A stretch of 64,000 nt of DNA from Roseovarius bejariae (GTDB lineage Bacteria; Pseudomonadota; Alphaproteobacteria; Rhodobacterales; Rhodobacteraceae), in contig NZ_SZWE01000001.1 in NCBI RefSeq assembly GCF_009669325.1, positions 2,609,501-2,673,500 on the forward strand, read 5' to 3'. The stretch's first letter is position 1. Every line of letters begins with the position of its first letter. This document shows positions 15,160-24,453 of this stretch, piece by piece. A program made the translations under genes and the position numbers. The notes beneath the pieces were generated by a model that worked only from the letters and a program-made list of their open reading frames with translations, was not told where the DNA came from and did not search any database.

Positions 15160-16373
15160 GCGTGAATGAGATGAGAGAACCTTGGCTGCATATCGTTGGG
15201 ATTGGCGAGGATGGGATGGCGGGGCTGATGCCCGCCACCCGTGCCGTGGTGGAGGCCGCCGAGGTGATCGTCGGCGGGGACCGGCACCACAAGCTGTCGG
15301 ATAATGTCACCGCCGAGCGCGTGGCCTGGCCCAGCCCCTTCAATGCGTTGATCGAGATGTTGCAGGGGTTCAAGGGCCGCCGGGTCGTGGTGTTGGCGAC
15401 GGGGGACCCCTTGTGGTTCTCGGTGGGGGCCCGGATCGGGCGGGCGATCGACCCGTCAGAGATCACCTATCACCCGCAGTTGTCGGCCTTCCAGTTGGCG
15501 GCGGCGCGCATGGGGTGGTCTTTGCCGGACGTGGAAACCCTCACGGTACACGGGCGGCCCGTGGAGCAGATGATCGCCTTTATCCAGCCCGATGCGCGGT
15601 TGTTGATCCTGACCACCGGGGCCGAAACCCCGGCGCAGATTGCCGGGTTCCTGAGTGAGCGGGGCTTCGGCCGGTCGAAACTGACGGTGCTGGCCAATAT
15701 GGGCGGCGCGGAGGAAGAGCGGTTTGACGGGGTGGCCGAGGAGTGGGATCACGAGGTGCCCGCCTTCAACACCATGGCGGTGGAGTGTATCGCCGCACCC
15801 GATGCCGCGCTTTTACCGCGGGTGCCGGGGCTGGCCGACGAGCTTTTTCAGAATGACGGGACCATGACCAAGCAGGAGGTGCGTGCCGCCACGCTGGCAA
15901 AGCTGATGCCGATGCGCGGGGCTTTGTTGTGGGATATCGGCACCGGCTGTGGCTCGGTCGCGGTAGAATGGATGCGGGGTGCGCGGTATGCGCGGGCCAT
16001 CGGGATTGAGCCGCGTGCCGACAGGCGGGCCATGGCGGCGGCCAATGCGCTGGCGCTTGGGGTGCCGAAGCTGGAATTGGTGGAGGGCCGGGTGCCCGAA
16101 GCCTTGGACGGGTTGGCCGCGCCCGATGCGGTGTTCATCGGTGGCGGTTTGAGCCGTGAGACATTCGAGGCGGCATGGGATGCGCTGCGCCCGCTGGGGC
16201 GGATGGTGTGCAATGCGGTGACGCTTGAGAGTGAGGCGCTGTTGCTGGAGTTGCATAAGGAGCGCGGTGGACAGCTTGTGAAACTGATGGTCAACCGGGC
16301 CGAGCCTGTCGGGGGCTTGACCGGCTGGCGGCCCTTGATGCCGGTCACCCAGTGGAGCCTTGTGAAACGATGA
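15156..16373 (+). CDS. cobL: Precorrin-6Y C5,15-methyltransferase (decarboxylating), CbiE-CbiT fusion
   Basis: 405 aa. Residues 1-210 are the CbiE methyltransferase domain (GIGEDGMAGL, VVVLATGDPLWFSVG). Residues 220-405 are the CbiT domain with the SAM motif LWDIGTGCGSVAVEWMR. It methylates C-5 and C-15 and decarboxylates the C-12 acetate. Fused as in Pseudomonas CobL; anaerobic organisms usually split it. Coupled by ATGA to cobH. Confidence 0.94.
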   Translation: MSVNEMREPWLHIVGIGEDGMAGLMPATRAVVEAAEVIVGGDRHHKLSDNVTAERVAWPSPFNALIEMLQGFKGRRVVVLATGDPLWFSVGARIGRAIDPSEITYHPQLSAFQLAAARMGWSLPDVETLTVHGRPVEQMIAFIQPDARLLILTTGAETPAQIAGFLSERGFGRSKLTVLANMGGAEEERFDGVAEEWDHEVPAFNTMAVECIAAPDAALLPRVPGLADELFQNDGTMTKQEVRAATLAKLMPMRGALLWDIGTGCGSVAVEWMRGARYARAIGIEPRADRRAMAAANALALGVPKLELVEGRVPEALDGLAAPDAVFIGGGLSRETFEAAWDALRPLGRMVCNAVTLESEALLLELHKERGGQLVKLMVNRAEPVGGLTGWRPLMPVTQWSLVKR

Positions 16374-16402
16374 TCGGGCGGGTGTGCACGTGGCAGGCTT
16401 GG

Positions 16403-16438
16403 GATGCCTCCGGCGGGAGTATTTCGGGAAAGATGAAG
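16403..16438 (+). repeat. Short dispersed repeat, copy in cobL-cobI spacer
   Basis: GATGCCTCCGGCGGGAGTAT then TTCGGGAAAGATGAAG, the plus-strand counterpart of the element at 14453-14493. It fills almost the whole gap before the cobI start codon and might form part of its leader. Confidence 0.55.
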
Positions 16439-16452
16439 CCGGGAGTTTCGCT

Positions 16453-17154
16453 GTGAGTGGCGTCTTGTACGGGGTCGGGCTTGGCCCCGGGGACCCGGAG
16501 TTGATGACGCTGCGGGCGCATCGGCTGATTGCCGGGGCGCAAGTGGTGGCCTATCCCAGCCTTGCAGGCGGCGAGAGTTTCGCGCGGTCGATCGCGGCAG
16601 GGGCGATCCCGGCGGGCGCGCGTGAGATTGTCATGGATGTGCCGATGACCACCGAACGCGCCCCTGCGCAGGCGGCCTATGACGCGGGTGCGGCGGAGAT
16701 TGCCGGCGAACTGGCGGCGGGCCGCGACGTGGTGTGCCTGTGCGAGGGGGACCCGTTTTTCTATGGCTCCTTTATGTATATTTTCGCGCGGCTGTCCGGG
16801 CGGTTCGAGGTGGAGGTGGTGCCCGGTGTCACCTCGATTACCACTTGTGCCGCGCGGGCGGGGATGCCCTTGGCCGCGCGCAACGAGCGTTTGACGGTGT
16901 TGCCGGGGCCCTTGCCCGAGGCGGAGTTGCGCGCCCGGATCGAAGGGGCCGAGAGTGTCGCCATCATGAAGGTGGGACGGCACCTGGAGAAACTTCGCGG
17001 GGTGATCGGCGATTTGGGTCTGGCCGAGCGGGCCGTGTATATCGAGCGTGCGAGCCTGCCCGATGAGGTGGTTTGCCCGCTGTCCGAGGCGCCGGGGACG
17101 GCACCGTATTTTTCGATGATCTTGCTGATGAAAGGGGCCGATCCATGGCTGTGA
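16453..17154 (+). CDS. cobI: Precorrin-2 C20-methyltransferase
   Basis: 233 aa. SAM-dependent methylation at C-20 of precorrin-2 (or its cobalt form). GVGLGPGDPELMTLRA (the GxGxGxxxLLT-type loop), CEGDPFFYGSFMYIF and VPGVTSITTCAARAGMPL are diagnostic. GTG 16453 is favoured because GGGAG lies upstream and translation from the in-frame ATG at 16384 would read the repeat element. The 3' end overlaps the next gene by 10 bp. Confidence 0.93.
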   Translation: MSGVLYGVGLGPGDPELMTLRAHRLIAGAQVVAYPSLAGGESFARSIAAGAIPAGAREIVMDVPMTTERAPAQAAYDAGAAEIAGELAAGRDVVCLCEGDPFFYGSFMYIFARLSGRFEVEVVPGVTSITTCAARAGMPLAARNERLTVLPGPLPEAELRARIEGAESVAIMKVGRHLEKLRGVIGDLGLAERAVYIERASLPDEVVCPLSEAPGTAPYFSMILLMKGADPWL

Positions 17155-18941
17155 AACCTGTTGTTCTGGCGCTGAGCCGGTCGGGTGAGGCGGTGGCGCA
17201 CCGCGTGGCGGCCCTGTTGGGGGCGCGGGTGCATGGGCGCGAAGGGCGTGTGGACAAGGCCGATGCCTTTTTCCCCAATGCGCTGGACCATGCGCGGGAT
17301 TTGTTTGCTGCCGGTGTGCCGGTGGTGGGCGTTTGTGCCAGCGGGATCCTGATCCGGGCGGTGGCACCTTTGTTGGCCGACAAGATGGGCGAGCCGCCGG
17401 TGGTTTCGGTCAGTGATGACGGGGCCGTGGTGGTGCCGCTTTTGGGGGGACATCGCGGGGCCAATCGCTTGGCCAGTGAGATCGCCGCCGGGTTGGAGGC
17501 GGTTTCGGCGGTGACCACGGCAGGCGACGTGGCGATGGGGGTGGCCTTGGATGCGCCGCCCTTGGGGTATCGCTTGGCGAACCCCGGTGATGCCAAGGGG
17601 GCCATGGCGGCGATGCTGTCGGGGGTCGGTGTGTCGATTTCCGGCGAGAATATCTTTGGCATCGCGGATACGGGCGGGGCGGTTGAGCTTTGTGTCAGCG
17701 AGGCCCCGGTTGAGGGGTCCGAGGCGCGGCTTGTCTATCATCCGCAGCGGTTCGCGCTGGGCTTGGGCTGTGCGCGCAATGCCGACCCGGAGGAGCTTTG
17801 GGCCTTGGTGCAGGAGGTTCTGGCCGAGGCCGGTGTTGCGCCCGGTGCGGTGGGCTGTGTGTCCTCGATTGACCTCAAGGCGGATGAACCGGCGATGAAC
17901 GTGGTGGCGGCGCGGTTGGGTGTGCCGCTGCGCTTGTTCACGGCGGCAGAGCTGGAGGCGCAGGCGGTGCCGAACCCTTCCGACGTGGTGTTCTCGGAAG
18001 TGGGGTGCCATGGGGTGAGCGAGGGGGCCGCGCTGGCCTGTGGCGATACCTTGGTCACCGAGAAGCGCAAGACGGCAAATACCACCTGTGCGCTGAGCCG
18101 TTCGGCGGCGCCGATCACTGACCTGCCGGGCCGGGCGCGTGGGCGTTTGTCGGTCGTCGGCATCGGGCCGGGGCAGGCCAGTTGGCGCACACCGGAGGTG
18201 AGCCGCCTTGTGGCCGAGGCCGAGGAATTGGTGGGCTATGGGCTTTATATCGACCTGCTGGGGCCGCTGGCGGCGGGCAAGCAGCGCAGCGATTTTCCGC
18301 TGGGCGGGGAAGAGGCGCGGTGCCGATATGCCTTGGAGCGGGCGGCCGAGGGGCGCAACGTGGCGCTGGTTTGTTCCGGTGATGCCGGGATTTACGCCAT
18401 GGGGGCGCTTGTGTTCGAACTCTTGGATCGGGGGCCCGAGAACGAGGGTGTGAGCGATGCGGCGCATCGGGTTGACGTGGTGTGCAGTCCCGGGGTTTCG
18501 GCCTTGCAGGGGGCGGCGGCCCGGGCCGGGGCGCCTTTGGGGCACGATTTCTGCACGATTTCCCTGTCGGACCTGCTGACCCCGCGCGAGGATATTCTGC
18601 GGCGGCTGCGGGCGGCGGCGGAGGGCGATTTCGTGATCGCCTTCTACAACCCGGTGAGCAAAACGCGGCGGACGCTTCTGGCCGAGGCGCGTGATATTCT
18701 TTTGCAGCATCGCCCGGCTGACACGCCGGTGATGCTGGCCAGCAATCTGGGCCGCCCGGAGGAGCATGTGCGGTACCGGCGGTTGGAGGATTTGCAGGTA
18801 GACGAGGTGGATATGCTGACCGTGGTGTTGATCGGGTCGAGCAACTCGCGGCTGGCGCATTTGGGCGAGGGGCCGCGGATGTTCACGCCGCGCGGCTATG
18901 CCCGCAAGATCGATGGGGATTTGGCCCAAGGCCGGGGATGA
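17145..18941 (+). CDS. CbiG-CobJ fusion: cobalt-precorrin-5A hydrolase and precorrin-3B C17-methyltransferase
   Basis: 598 aa. Residues 1-330 are CbiG: an N-terminal section (VVGVCASGILIRAV, PVVSVSDDGAVVVPLLGGH) and the CbiG_C section (LGLGCARNAD, SSIDLKADEPAMN). Residues 345-598 are CobJ/CbiH: VVGIGPGQASWRTPE, VCSGDAGIYAMGALVFE and FYNPVSKTRR. CbiG opens the ring-A lactone with release of acetaldehyde, a step of the early-cobalt route; CobJ contracts the ring. Overlaps cobI by 10 bp and is followed by cobM after 24 bp. The fusion order places the two consecutive enzymes in one chain. Confidence 0.93.
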   Translation: MAVKPVVLALSRSGEAVAHRVAALLGARVHGREGRVDKADAFFPNALDHARDLFAAGVPVVGVCASGILIRAVAPLLADKMGEPPVVSVSDDGAVVVPLLGGHRGANRLASEIAAGLEAVSAVTTAGDVAMGVALDAPPLGYRLANPGDAKGAMAAMLSGVGVSISGENIFGIADTGGAVELCVSEAPVEGSEARLVYHPQRFALGLGCARNADPEELWALVQEVLAEAGVAPGAVGCVSSIDLKADEPAMNVVAARLGVPLRLFTAAELEAQAVPNPSDVVFSEVGCHGVSEGAALACGDTLVTEKRKTANTTCALSRSAAPITDLPGRARGRLSVVGIGPGQASWRTPEVSRLVAEAEELVGYGLYIDLLGPLAAGKQRSDFPLGGEEARCRYALERAAEGRNVALVCSGDAGIYAMGALVFELLDRGPENEGVSDAAHRVDVVCSPGVSALQGAAARAGAPLGHDFCTISLSDLLTPREDILRRLRAAAEGDFVIAFYNPVSKTRRTLLAEARDILLQHRPADTPVMLASNLGRPEEHVRYRRLEDLQVDEVDMLTVVLIGSSNSRLAHLGEGPRMFTPRGYARKIDGDLAQGRG

Positions 18942-18965
18942 CGCGCGGCCCGCAGGAGGAATGAC

Positions 18966-19739
18966 ATGACGGTGTATTTTATCGGTGCGGGTCCGGGAGA
19001 CCCGGAGCTTTTGACCAAGAAGGCCGAACGGGTGATCGGGGAATGCCCGGTGTGCCTTTATGCGGGCAGCCTTGTGCCGGAGGAGGTCGTGGGCTGTGCG
19101 CCCGAAGGGGCGCTGGTGATGGATACCGCGCCGATGACGCTGGACGACACCCACGCGGTGATCAAGGAGGCCCACGCCAATGGGCAGGACGTGGCGCGGG
19201 TGCATTCGGGCGATCCGTCGCTTTACGGGGCGATTGCCGAGCAGATCCGCCGCCTTCGCGCGGATGGGATCGATTACCAGATCATTCCCGGCGTGCCGGC
19301 CTATGCCGCCGCCGCCGCCGCATTGGGCCAAGAATTGACGGTGCCGGAGATCGGGCAATCCATCGTGCTGACGCGGGTGAGCATGAAATCCACCTCGATG
19401 CCCGCAGGTGAGACTCTTGAGAATTTCGCGCGGACCGGAACAACGTTGGCCATCCATTTGGGCGTGCGCGCCCTGCGCGAGATCGAACGGGTTCTGACGC
19501 CTTACTATGGGGCCGATTGCCCCGTGGTGGTGGCCTATCGGGTGGGCTGGCCCGATCAGATGTTCATTCGCGGGACGCTGAGCGATATTCGCCTGAAGGT
19601 GCGGGATGAAAAGATCACCCGCACGGCGCTTATCCTGGTGGGGCCGGTTCTGGGGCAGATCAGCGAATTTACCGAGAGTGCGCTTTACGATCCCGAAATG
19701 CCGCATGTCTTGCGCCCGAAAGCCACAGAACGCGCTTAA
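18966..19739 (+). CDS. cobM: Precorrin-4 C11-methyltransferase
   Basis: 257 aa. MTVYFIGAGPGDPELLTKKA, DVARVHSGDPSLYGAIAEQ and PGVPAYAAAAAALGQELTVP are textbook CobM/CbiF motifs. Last gene of the operon, with AGGAGGAATGAC before ATG 18966. The missing ring-synthesis genes (cobA, C-1 methylase CbiD or CobF, reductase CobK/CbiJ, amidases) must be elsewhere. Confidence 0.96.
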   Translation: MTVYFIGAGPGDPELLTKKAERVIGECPVCLYAGSLVPEEVVGCAPEGALVMDTAPMTLDDTHAVIKEAHANGQDVARVHSGDPSLYGAIAEQIRRLRADGIDYQIIPGVPAYAAAAAALGQELTVPEIGQSIVLTRVSMKSTSMPAGETLENFARTGTTLAIHLGVRALREIERVLTPYYGADCPVVVAYRVGWPDQMFIRGTLSDIRLKVRDEKITRTALILVGPVLGQISEFTESALYDPEMPHVLRPKATERA

Positions 19740-19819
19740 TTTCCGGCAAGGTGACAATCGTCATTGGCCGTTCATAGTTATGGCCTATCTTGATTGTCCA
19801 AGCGAAGGGGACGGGCGTC

Positions 19820-20179
19820 ATGACAACGATATTGCCGAACGAGGTGCAGGCGGGATTGGATTTGGCGCGCAAGCGTGCCTTGAAGGCATCCAGCCGATTG
19901 GCGATCGAAGCCGGGGATCGCCGCCTGAAGGTCTTGCGCCGTTGGGACGGTGGCTTTGCCGTGGAGGCCGAAGAGGTTCCGCATCTGCGGGGCTTGGTGG
20001 ATTTGTATGACGGGCCGCGGCACCTGTCGCGGTGCCTGATCGTGGCCTCGGAAGAAGAGGGCGGCGAGATTCGCTATGACGTGAAGCAGATGACCGCCGC
20101 CGCCGACGAGCAGCCGTTGGATTATGTGCGGGCCGAGGATGCGCCGGTGGGCTTGATCGAACAATATGCAGGAAACTAG
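19820..20179 (+). CDS. Conserved small cytoplasmic protein, function unknown
   Basis: 119 aa, acidic with a basic N-terminal helix (VQAGLDLARKRALKASSRLA), then short beta strands (DRRLKVLRRWDGGFAVEAE, LVDLYDGPRHLSRCLI). No signal peptide, membrane segment or known catalytic motif seen. ATG 19820 follows GAAGGGG. The last four bases overlap the convergent cytochrome gene. Codon use matches the neighbours, so it is probably a real gene. Confidence 0.65.
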   Translation: MTTILPNEVQAGLDLARKRALKASSRLAIEAGDRRLKVLRRWDGGFAVEAEEVPHLRGLVDLYDGPRHLSRCLIVASEEEGGEIRYDVKQMTAAADEQPLDYVRAEDAPVGLIEQYAGN

Positions 20180-20628
20180 TTTGCCTGTCCCATTACGTCG
20201 CGGTTGATGCGGTTGTGGGTCTTCACCACGCGGCGGGGCCATGTGGACTTGATATAGGCCAGTACTTCGAGAATTTCCTGATCTGTCAGGACGTCACCAA
20301 ATCCCGTCATGTTGCTTTTGTAGCCATTGCCGACGACCGCCTCGGTGCCATGCTTGGTGAGGTTGAAAAGCTGGCTGTCGGGGTGGTGCCATGTATGGCC
20401 CGTTTCGTCATGTGGCGGGGCGGGAAGGTAGCCTTCGGCATCGCGGTCGCGCCAGTTGTCTTGGCCCTCAAGGTTCGTGCCGTGGCAGGCGGCGCATTGT
20501 GCCTTGTAGATGGCTTGGCCATTTTCGGTGGCCTTGGCATCGGTATAGGGCAGGAGACCGGCGGGGGCCTCGGCCCAGAGGGGGGAAGCGATGAGGCAAA
20601 AGGCGAGGGGCAGGCGGGACATGGTCAT
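20176..20628 (-). CDS. Secreted monohaem cytochrome c
   Basis: 150 aa with a signal peptide (MSRLPLAFCLIASPLWAEA). CAACHG is the haem-attachment motif at about residue 45, and the axial Met is likely in YKSNMTGFGDVL. The C-terminal helix LTDQEILEVLAYIKSTWP is that of class I cytochromes c. A periplasmic electron carrier; its redox partner is not encoded nearby. Two ATGs (20628 and 20622) fit equally well. Confidence 0.88.
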   Translation of the reverse strand: MTMSRLPLAFCLIASPLWAEAPAGLLPYTDAKATENGQAIYKAQCAACHGTNLEGQDNWRDRDAEGYLPAPPHDETGHTWHHPDSQLFNLTKHGTEAVVGNGYKSNMTGFGDVLTDQEILEVLAYIKSTWPRRVVKTHNRINRDVMGQAN

Positions 20629-20762
20629 TCCGGTAATGCGTTGGGTTGGGACGTAGCATTACGTGGTGGCGGAGCAATGCAAATCACCCTTGCGTGAAGC
20701 TATCCGCACTGGACGCCGGGGAGCTTGGCATTTACCTCTTGGGGCAACAGGAGACTGCGCAA

Positions 20763-21716
20763 ATGACCACCAAACCGCCTTTGACACTTTACCTTGCCGC
20801 GCCGCGTGGATTTTGCGCCGGTGTGGACCGGGCGATCAAGATCGTCGAGATGGCCCTGCAAAAGTGGGGTGCGCCCGTCTATGTGCGCCATGAGATCGTG
20901 CATAACAAGTACGTCGTGGACGATCTGCGCGAAAAGGGGGCGGTGTTTGTCGAGGAACTTGAGGAATGCCCGGATGACCGGCCGGTGATTTTTTCCGCCC
21001 ATGGGGTGCCCAAGGCGGTCCCTGCCGAGGCGGCACGGCGTGAAATGCTATATGTCGATGCGACATGCCCCTTGGTGTCAAAAGTGCATATCGAGGCCGA
21101 GCGGCATCACGAGAACGGGTTGCAGATCGTGATGATCGGTCACGCGGGCCACCCCGAAACCATCGGCACCATGGGGCAATTGCCCGAGGGCGAGGTGTTG
21201 TTGGTGGAGACAGTGGCGGATGTGGCCGGGTTGGCTGTGCGCGATCCCGGGAAGCTGGCCTTCGTGACGCAAACCACGCTGTCGGTGGACGACACGATTG
21301 ATATCGTGGCCGCCCTGCAAGCGCGGTTCCCGGCAATCAAGGGGCCGCACAAGGAAGACATCTGTTATGCCACCACCAACCGGCAGGAGGCGGTAAAGGC
21401 CATGGCCCCCAAGGCCGATGCGATGCTGGTTGTGGGGGCGCCGAATTCGTCGAATTCCAAGCGGTTGGTCGAGGTCGGGGCCAAGGCGGGCTGTTCCTAT
21501 TCCCAGCTTGTGCAGCGCGCGGGTGATATCGACTGGCGGGCCTTGGAGGGGATTTCGAGCATCGGGATCACCGCCGGGGCCTCGGCCCCCGAGGTTTTGG
21601 TCAACGAGGTGATCGACGCCTTTCGCGAGCGGTACGAGGTGACCACCGAGGTGATGGAAACGGCGCAGGAGAACGTGGAATTCAAGGTGCCGCGTGTCAT
21701 GCGGGAGGCGTCATGA
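20763..21716 (+). CDS. ispH: 4-hydroxy-3-methylbut-2-enyl diphosphate reductase
   Basis: 317 aa. Last step of the MEP pathway, giving IPP and DMAPP from HMBPP. The three Cys ligands of the Fe-S cluster are in [23 protein letters not shown] and [18 protein letters not shown] GCSYSQ; the catalytic SNSxR region and ATTNRQEAV are complete. ATG 20763 places FCAGV at the usual distance from the N-terminus. It shows that this organism makes isoprenoids without mevalonate, which matters for the HMG-CoA reductase at 58.2 kb. Overlaps the next gene by ATGA. Confidence 0.97.
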   Translation: MTTKPPLTLYLAAPRGFCAGVDRAIKIVEMALQKWGAPVYVRHEIVHNKYVVDDLREKGAVFVEELEECPDDRPVIFSAHGVPKAVPAEAARREMLYVDATCPLVSKVHIEAERHHENGLQIVMIGHAGHPETIGTMGQLPEGEVLLVETVADVAGLAVRDPGKLAFVTQTTLSVDDTIDIVAALQARFPAIKGPHKEDICYATTNRQEAVKAMAPKADAMLVVGAPNSSNSKRLVEVGAKAGCSYSQLVQRAGDIDWRALEGISSIGITAGASAPEVLVNEVIDAFRERYEVTTEVMETAQENVEFKVPRVMREAS

Positions 21717-22327
21717 GCCTGCAATTCTTGTTGACTGCCCTCGTGGTGGTCGTGGCCCCCGGCACGGGGGTGATTTACACGTTGGCCATTGGTCTGGGGC
21801 AGGGGCGGCGCGCGGCGACGATGGCCGCTGTGGGCTGTACCTTCGGGATCGTTCCGGCGCTTTTGGCGGCTGTTCTGGGCCTGGCGGCGATCATGCATAC
21901 CTCGGCCTTGCTGTTTCAGGTGGTCAAGTTCGCCGGGGTGGCCTATCTTCTGTATCTGGCGTGGCAGATGCTGCGCGATAAGGGCGGCGTGGCGGTGCGC
22001 GCCGAGACGCGAGACCGCGCAGATAGGGCGATTGCCCGGCGCGGGGCCTTGATCAATATTCTCAATCCCAAGCTGTCGATCTTCTTTCTGGCGTTGTTGC
22101 CGCCGTTCTTGTCGGGCAATCCGGCGGCGGCGACTGCCGAGATGCTGGGGATGGGCGCGGTGTTCATGGGGCTGACTTTCGTGGTTTTCATGGGCTACGG
22201 GGTGTTTGCCGCCGCCGCGCGGGACAAGGTGTTGTCCTCGCCCCGCGTGGTGCGTTGGATCAACCGCGGCTTTGCCGCCGTGTTTGCAGGGCTGGCGGCG
22301 CGGCTTGCCATGGAGAAGGCCACATGA
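21713..22327 (+). CDS. LysE-family amino-acid/metabolite exporter
   Basis: 204 aa with five or six transmembrane segments. The family signature near the N-terminus ([21 protein letters not shown]) and [19 protein letters not shown] match RhtB/LysE exporters. It exports amino acids or related solutes by proton antiport; the substrate cannot be read. Coupled by overlapping stop/start to ispH before and the DUF3429 gene after. Confidence 0.85.
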   Translation: MSLQFLLTALVVVVAPGTGVIYTLAIGLGQGRRAATMAAVGCTFGIVPALLAAVLGLAAIMHTSALLFQVVKFAGVAYLLYLAWQMLRDKGGVAVRAETRDRADRAIARRGALINILNPKLSIFFLALLPPFLSGNPAAATAEMLGMGAVFMGLTFVVFMGYGVFAAAARDKVLSSPRVVRWINRGFAAVFAGLAARLAMEKAT

Positions 22328-22776
22328 CGGCGGTGCCGCGCGCCCCGCTGATCCTTGGGCTGGCGGGGTTGACCCCCTTTGTCTGGGGGGCTTTGACCGT
22401 GCTTTTGCCGGGGTTGGCGGACTGGACCCTGGCCAATATCGGGGCGCGGTTTGTCGGGCCTTACGTCATGTTGTTTTACGGTGCGGTGATCCTGTCGTTC
22501 ATGTCGGGCGTCCTTTGGGGCTTTGCCGCGCAGCTTGAGGGTGCGCAGGCCGCCACGGGTTATGCCCTGTCGGTGATCCCGGCGCTTTGGGCGTTTTTCA
22601 TGACCGGTGGAGGGCCGACCAGTTCGGGGATTTCCCTGATGGTGGGCTTTATCGGCATTCTGGGGCTGGACTGGATGTTCTGGCACCATGGCGCGGCGCC
22701 GGCGTGGTGGATGCAGTTGCGGGTGCTGTTGACTGTTGTTGTCGTGACCTGCCTCGCGATCGGAGTGTTCTTGTGA
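22324..22776 (+). CDS. DUF3429 integral membrane protein
   Basis: 150 aa with five predicted hydrophobic helices, including ILGLAGLTPFVWGAL, FVGPYVMLFYGAVILSFMSG and LRVLLTVVVVTCLAIGVF. LSFMSGVLWGFA is the typical DUF3429 motif. No biochemical function is known for the family. Start and stop overlap both neighbours by 4 bp (ATGA, GTGA), so it is translated as part of the ispH operon. Confidence 0.75.
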   Translation: MTAVPRAPLILGLAGLTPFVWGALTVLLPGLADWTLANIGARFVGPYVMLFYGAVILSFMSGVLWGFAAQLEGAQAATGYALSVIPALWAFFMTGGGPTSSGISLMVGFIGILGLDWMFWHHGAAPAWWMQLRVLLTVVVVTCLAIGVFL

Positions 22777-23369
22777 CCTCGGACAAGGAGACGCTGGCCT
22801 ATTATGGCAAGGCGGCGGGTGAGTATGCCGAGCGCACCGCGCATCTGGACAAGGACCCGGCGCTGGATGCTTTTCTGGCGCAGGTACCGCCGGGTGGGCG
22901 GGTACTCGACCTAGGCTGTGGCCCGGGTGTGATGGCGGCGCGCATGGCGGGCGAAGGATTTGCCGTGGTGGCAACCGATGCCGTGCCGGAAATGGTGGAG
23001 ATGGCCGCTGTGTCCCCCGGGGTGGAGGCGCGCGTGGCGCGGTTCGATGAGATCGAGGGCGAGGCGGAGTTTGATGGCGTTTGGGCCAATTTCTCGCTTT
23101 TGCATGCGCCGCGCGGGGATTTGTCGGGGCATTTGCGGGCCATTCATCGCGCGCTCAGGCCCGGGGGGCAGTTTCATATCGGGATGAAGACCGGCGAGGG
23201 GGAGCGGCGCGATGAGCTTGGGCGGCTTTATACCTTTGTCACCGAGGTGGAGTTGCGCGGGCTGCTGGCGGACGCGGGATTCGCGCCGATCAGCGACAGG
23301 CGCGGGCGCGAAGCGGGAATGAGTGGTATTCCCGAGGATTGGATCACGATTTTATCGGAAGCGATTTAG
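22773..23369 (+). CDS. Class I SAM-dependent methyltransferase
   Basis: 198 aa. Motif I is VLDLGCGPGVMAARMA, motif II-like VVATDAVPEMVEMA, and the post-motif region is ALRPGGQFHIGMKTGEG. The core is small and lacks extra substrate domains, so the acceptor is unknown. GTG 22773 overlaps the preceding stop (GTGA) and is chosen for that reason; no ATG lies at a suitable place. Confidence 0.85.
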   Translation: MTSDKETLAYYGKAAGEYAERTAHLDKDPALDAFLAQVPPGGRVLDLGCGPGVMAARMAGEGFAVVATDAVPEMVEMAAVSPGVEARVARFDEIEGEAEFDGVWANFSLLHAPRGDLSGHLRAIHRALRPGGQFHIGMKTGEGERRDELGRLYTFVTEVELRGLLADAGFAPISDRRGREAGMSGIPEDWITILSEAI

Positions 23370-23372
23370 AGC

Positions 23373-23993
23373 ATGAGCAACTTGACCCTCTATTCCATGC
23401 CCTCGTCCGGCAATAGCTACAAGGTGCGGTTGTTGCTTGCGCTTTTGGGGCGGGATTACCGGCATGTGTCCTGCGAGACGCAATCGGCGGAACTGGAGCG
23501 GGCCAAGGCCGAGGGGCAGTTGCCCTTGGGCAAGCTGCCCGCGTTGCATCTGGGCGATGGGACGATCCTGTCGGAGTCGAACGCGATCCTGTGGTACCTT
23601 GGCGCGGGCAGTGATTGGGTGCCAAGCGACGCGCTCACGCAGGCGCAAATGCTGGGCTGGATGTTCTTTGAGCAAAACCGGTACGAGCCGGTGGTGGCGG
23701 TGCGCGCCTCGCTCAACACGTATCCGCACCTCAAGGATGAGGCGACACCGGAGGTCATGGCGAAGTTGTTGCAGGAGGGTCATGCCCTGCTGCACCTGAT
23801 GGAGGATCACTTGCAGGGGCGGGCCTGGTTCGCGGGTGCATCCCCAAGCCTTGCCGATATCGCGCTTTATGCCTACACCCACACCGCCGGGGAGCGGGGT
23901 GGTTTCGAGATGAACCGTTTCCCTTTGATCAATGGTTGGTGCGCGCGGGTGGCGGCACTGCCGGGATATGCGGGGTTGTTCGATCATGGCTGA
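23373..23993 (+). CDS. Glutathione S-transferase family protein
   Basis: 206 aa. Thioredoxin-like N-domain with [19 protein letters not shown] (Ser in the catalytic position) and the GSH-contacting cis-Pro and Ser in [20 protein letters not shown]. The helical C-domain includes [11 protein letters not shown] with the N-capping box. A general conjugating or isomerising enzyme, substrate unknown. Overlaps rnhA by 8 bp. Confidence 0.9.
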   Translation: MSNLTLYSMPSSGNSYKVRLLLALLGRDYRHVSCETQSAELERAKAEGQLPLGKLPALHLGDGTILSESNAILWYLGAGSDWVPSDALTQAQMLGWMFFEQNRYEPVVAVRASLNTYPHLKDEATPEVMAKLLQEGHALLHLMEDHLQGRAWFAGASPSLADIALYAYTHTAGERGGFEMNRFPLINGWCARVAALPGYAGLFDHG

Positions 23994-24453
23994 GCTTTTC
24001 GCCTATACCGATGGGGCCTGTTCGGGGAATCCCGGCCCGGGGGGCTGGGGGGTTCTGCTTCGGGCCAAGGAGGGCGACCGCGTTGTCAAAGAGCGCGAGT
24101 TGCAGGGCGGCGAGGCGGAGACCACCAACAACCGGATGGAGCTTTTGGCGGCGATCAATGCGCTGGAAACCCTGAGCCGCGCGTCGCAAGTGACCGTGGT
24201 GACCGATAGCGCCTATGTGAAGAACGGCGTGACGGGCTGGATTCACGGCTGGAAGCGCAATGGCTGGAAAACCTCGGCCAAGAAGCCGGTGAAGAATGCC
24301 GAGCTGTGGCAGCGGCTGGATTCCGCGCAGGCCCGCCATGACGTGACGTGGGAGTGGGTCAAGGGCCATGCGGGCCACCCCGAGAACGAACGCGCGGATG
24401 AACTGGCCCGCGCGGGGATGGCGCCCTTCAAGCCAAGCGCGCGGGCCGAATGA
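23986..24453 (+). CDS. rnhA: Ribonuclease HI
   Basis: 155 aa. Cleaves RNA in RNA-DNA hybrids. The DEDD residues are all present: [13 protein letters not shown] (Asp), [11 protein letters not shown] (Glu), VTDSAYV (Asp) and [18 protein letters not shown] (His, Asp). The basic protrusion [17 protein letters not shown] is that of E. coli RNase HI. Start and stop overlap both neighbours. Confidence 0.96.
   Translation: MAELFAYTDGACSGNPGPGGWGVLLRAKEGDRVVKERELQGGEAETTNNRMELLAAINALETLSRASQVTVVTDSAYVKNGVTGWIHGWKRNGWKTSAKKPVKNAELWQRLDSAQARHDVTWEWVKGHAGHPENERADELARAGMAPFKPSARAE

Noticed and set aside
16761..19757. A 998-codon open frame on the minus strand across the cobalamin operon
   Set aside because: It is antisense to four well-recognised cob genes, is rich in His/Arg/Gly/Pro as expected from the complement of GC-rich codons, and has no domain similarity. 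It is a shadow frame.
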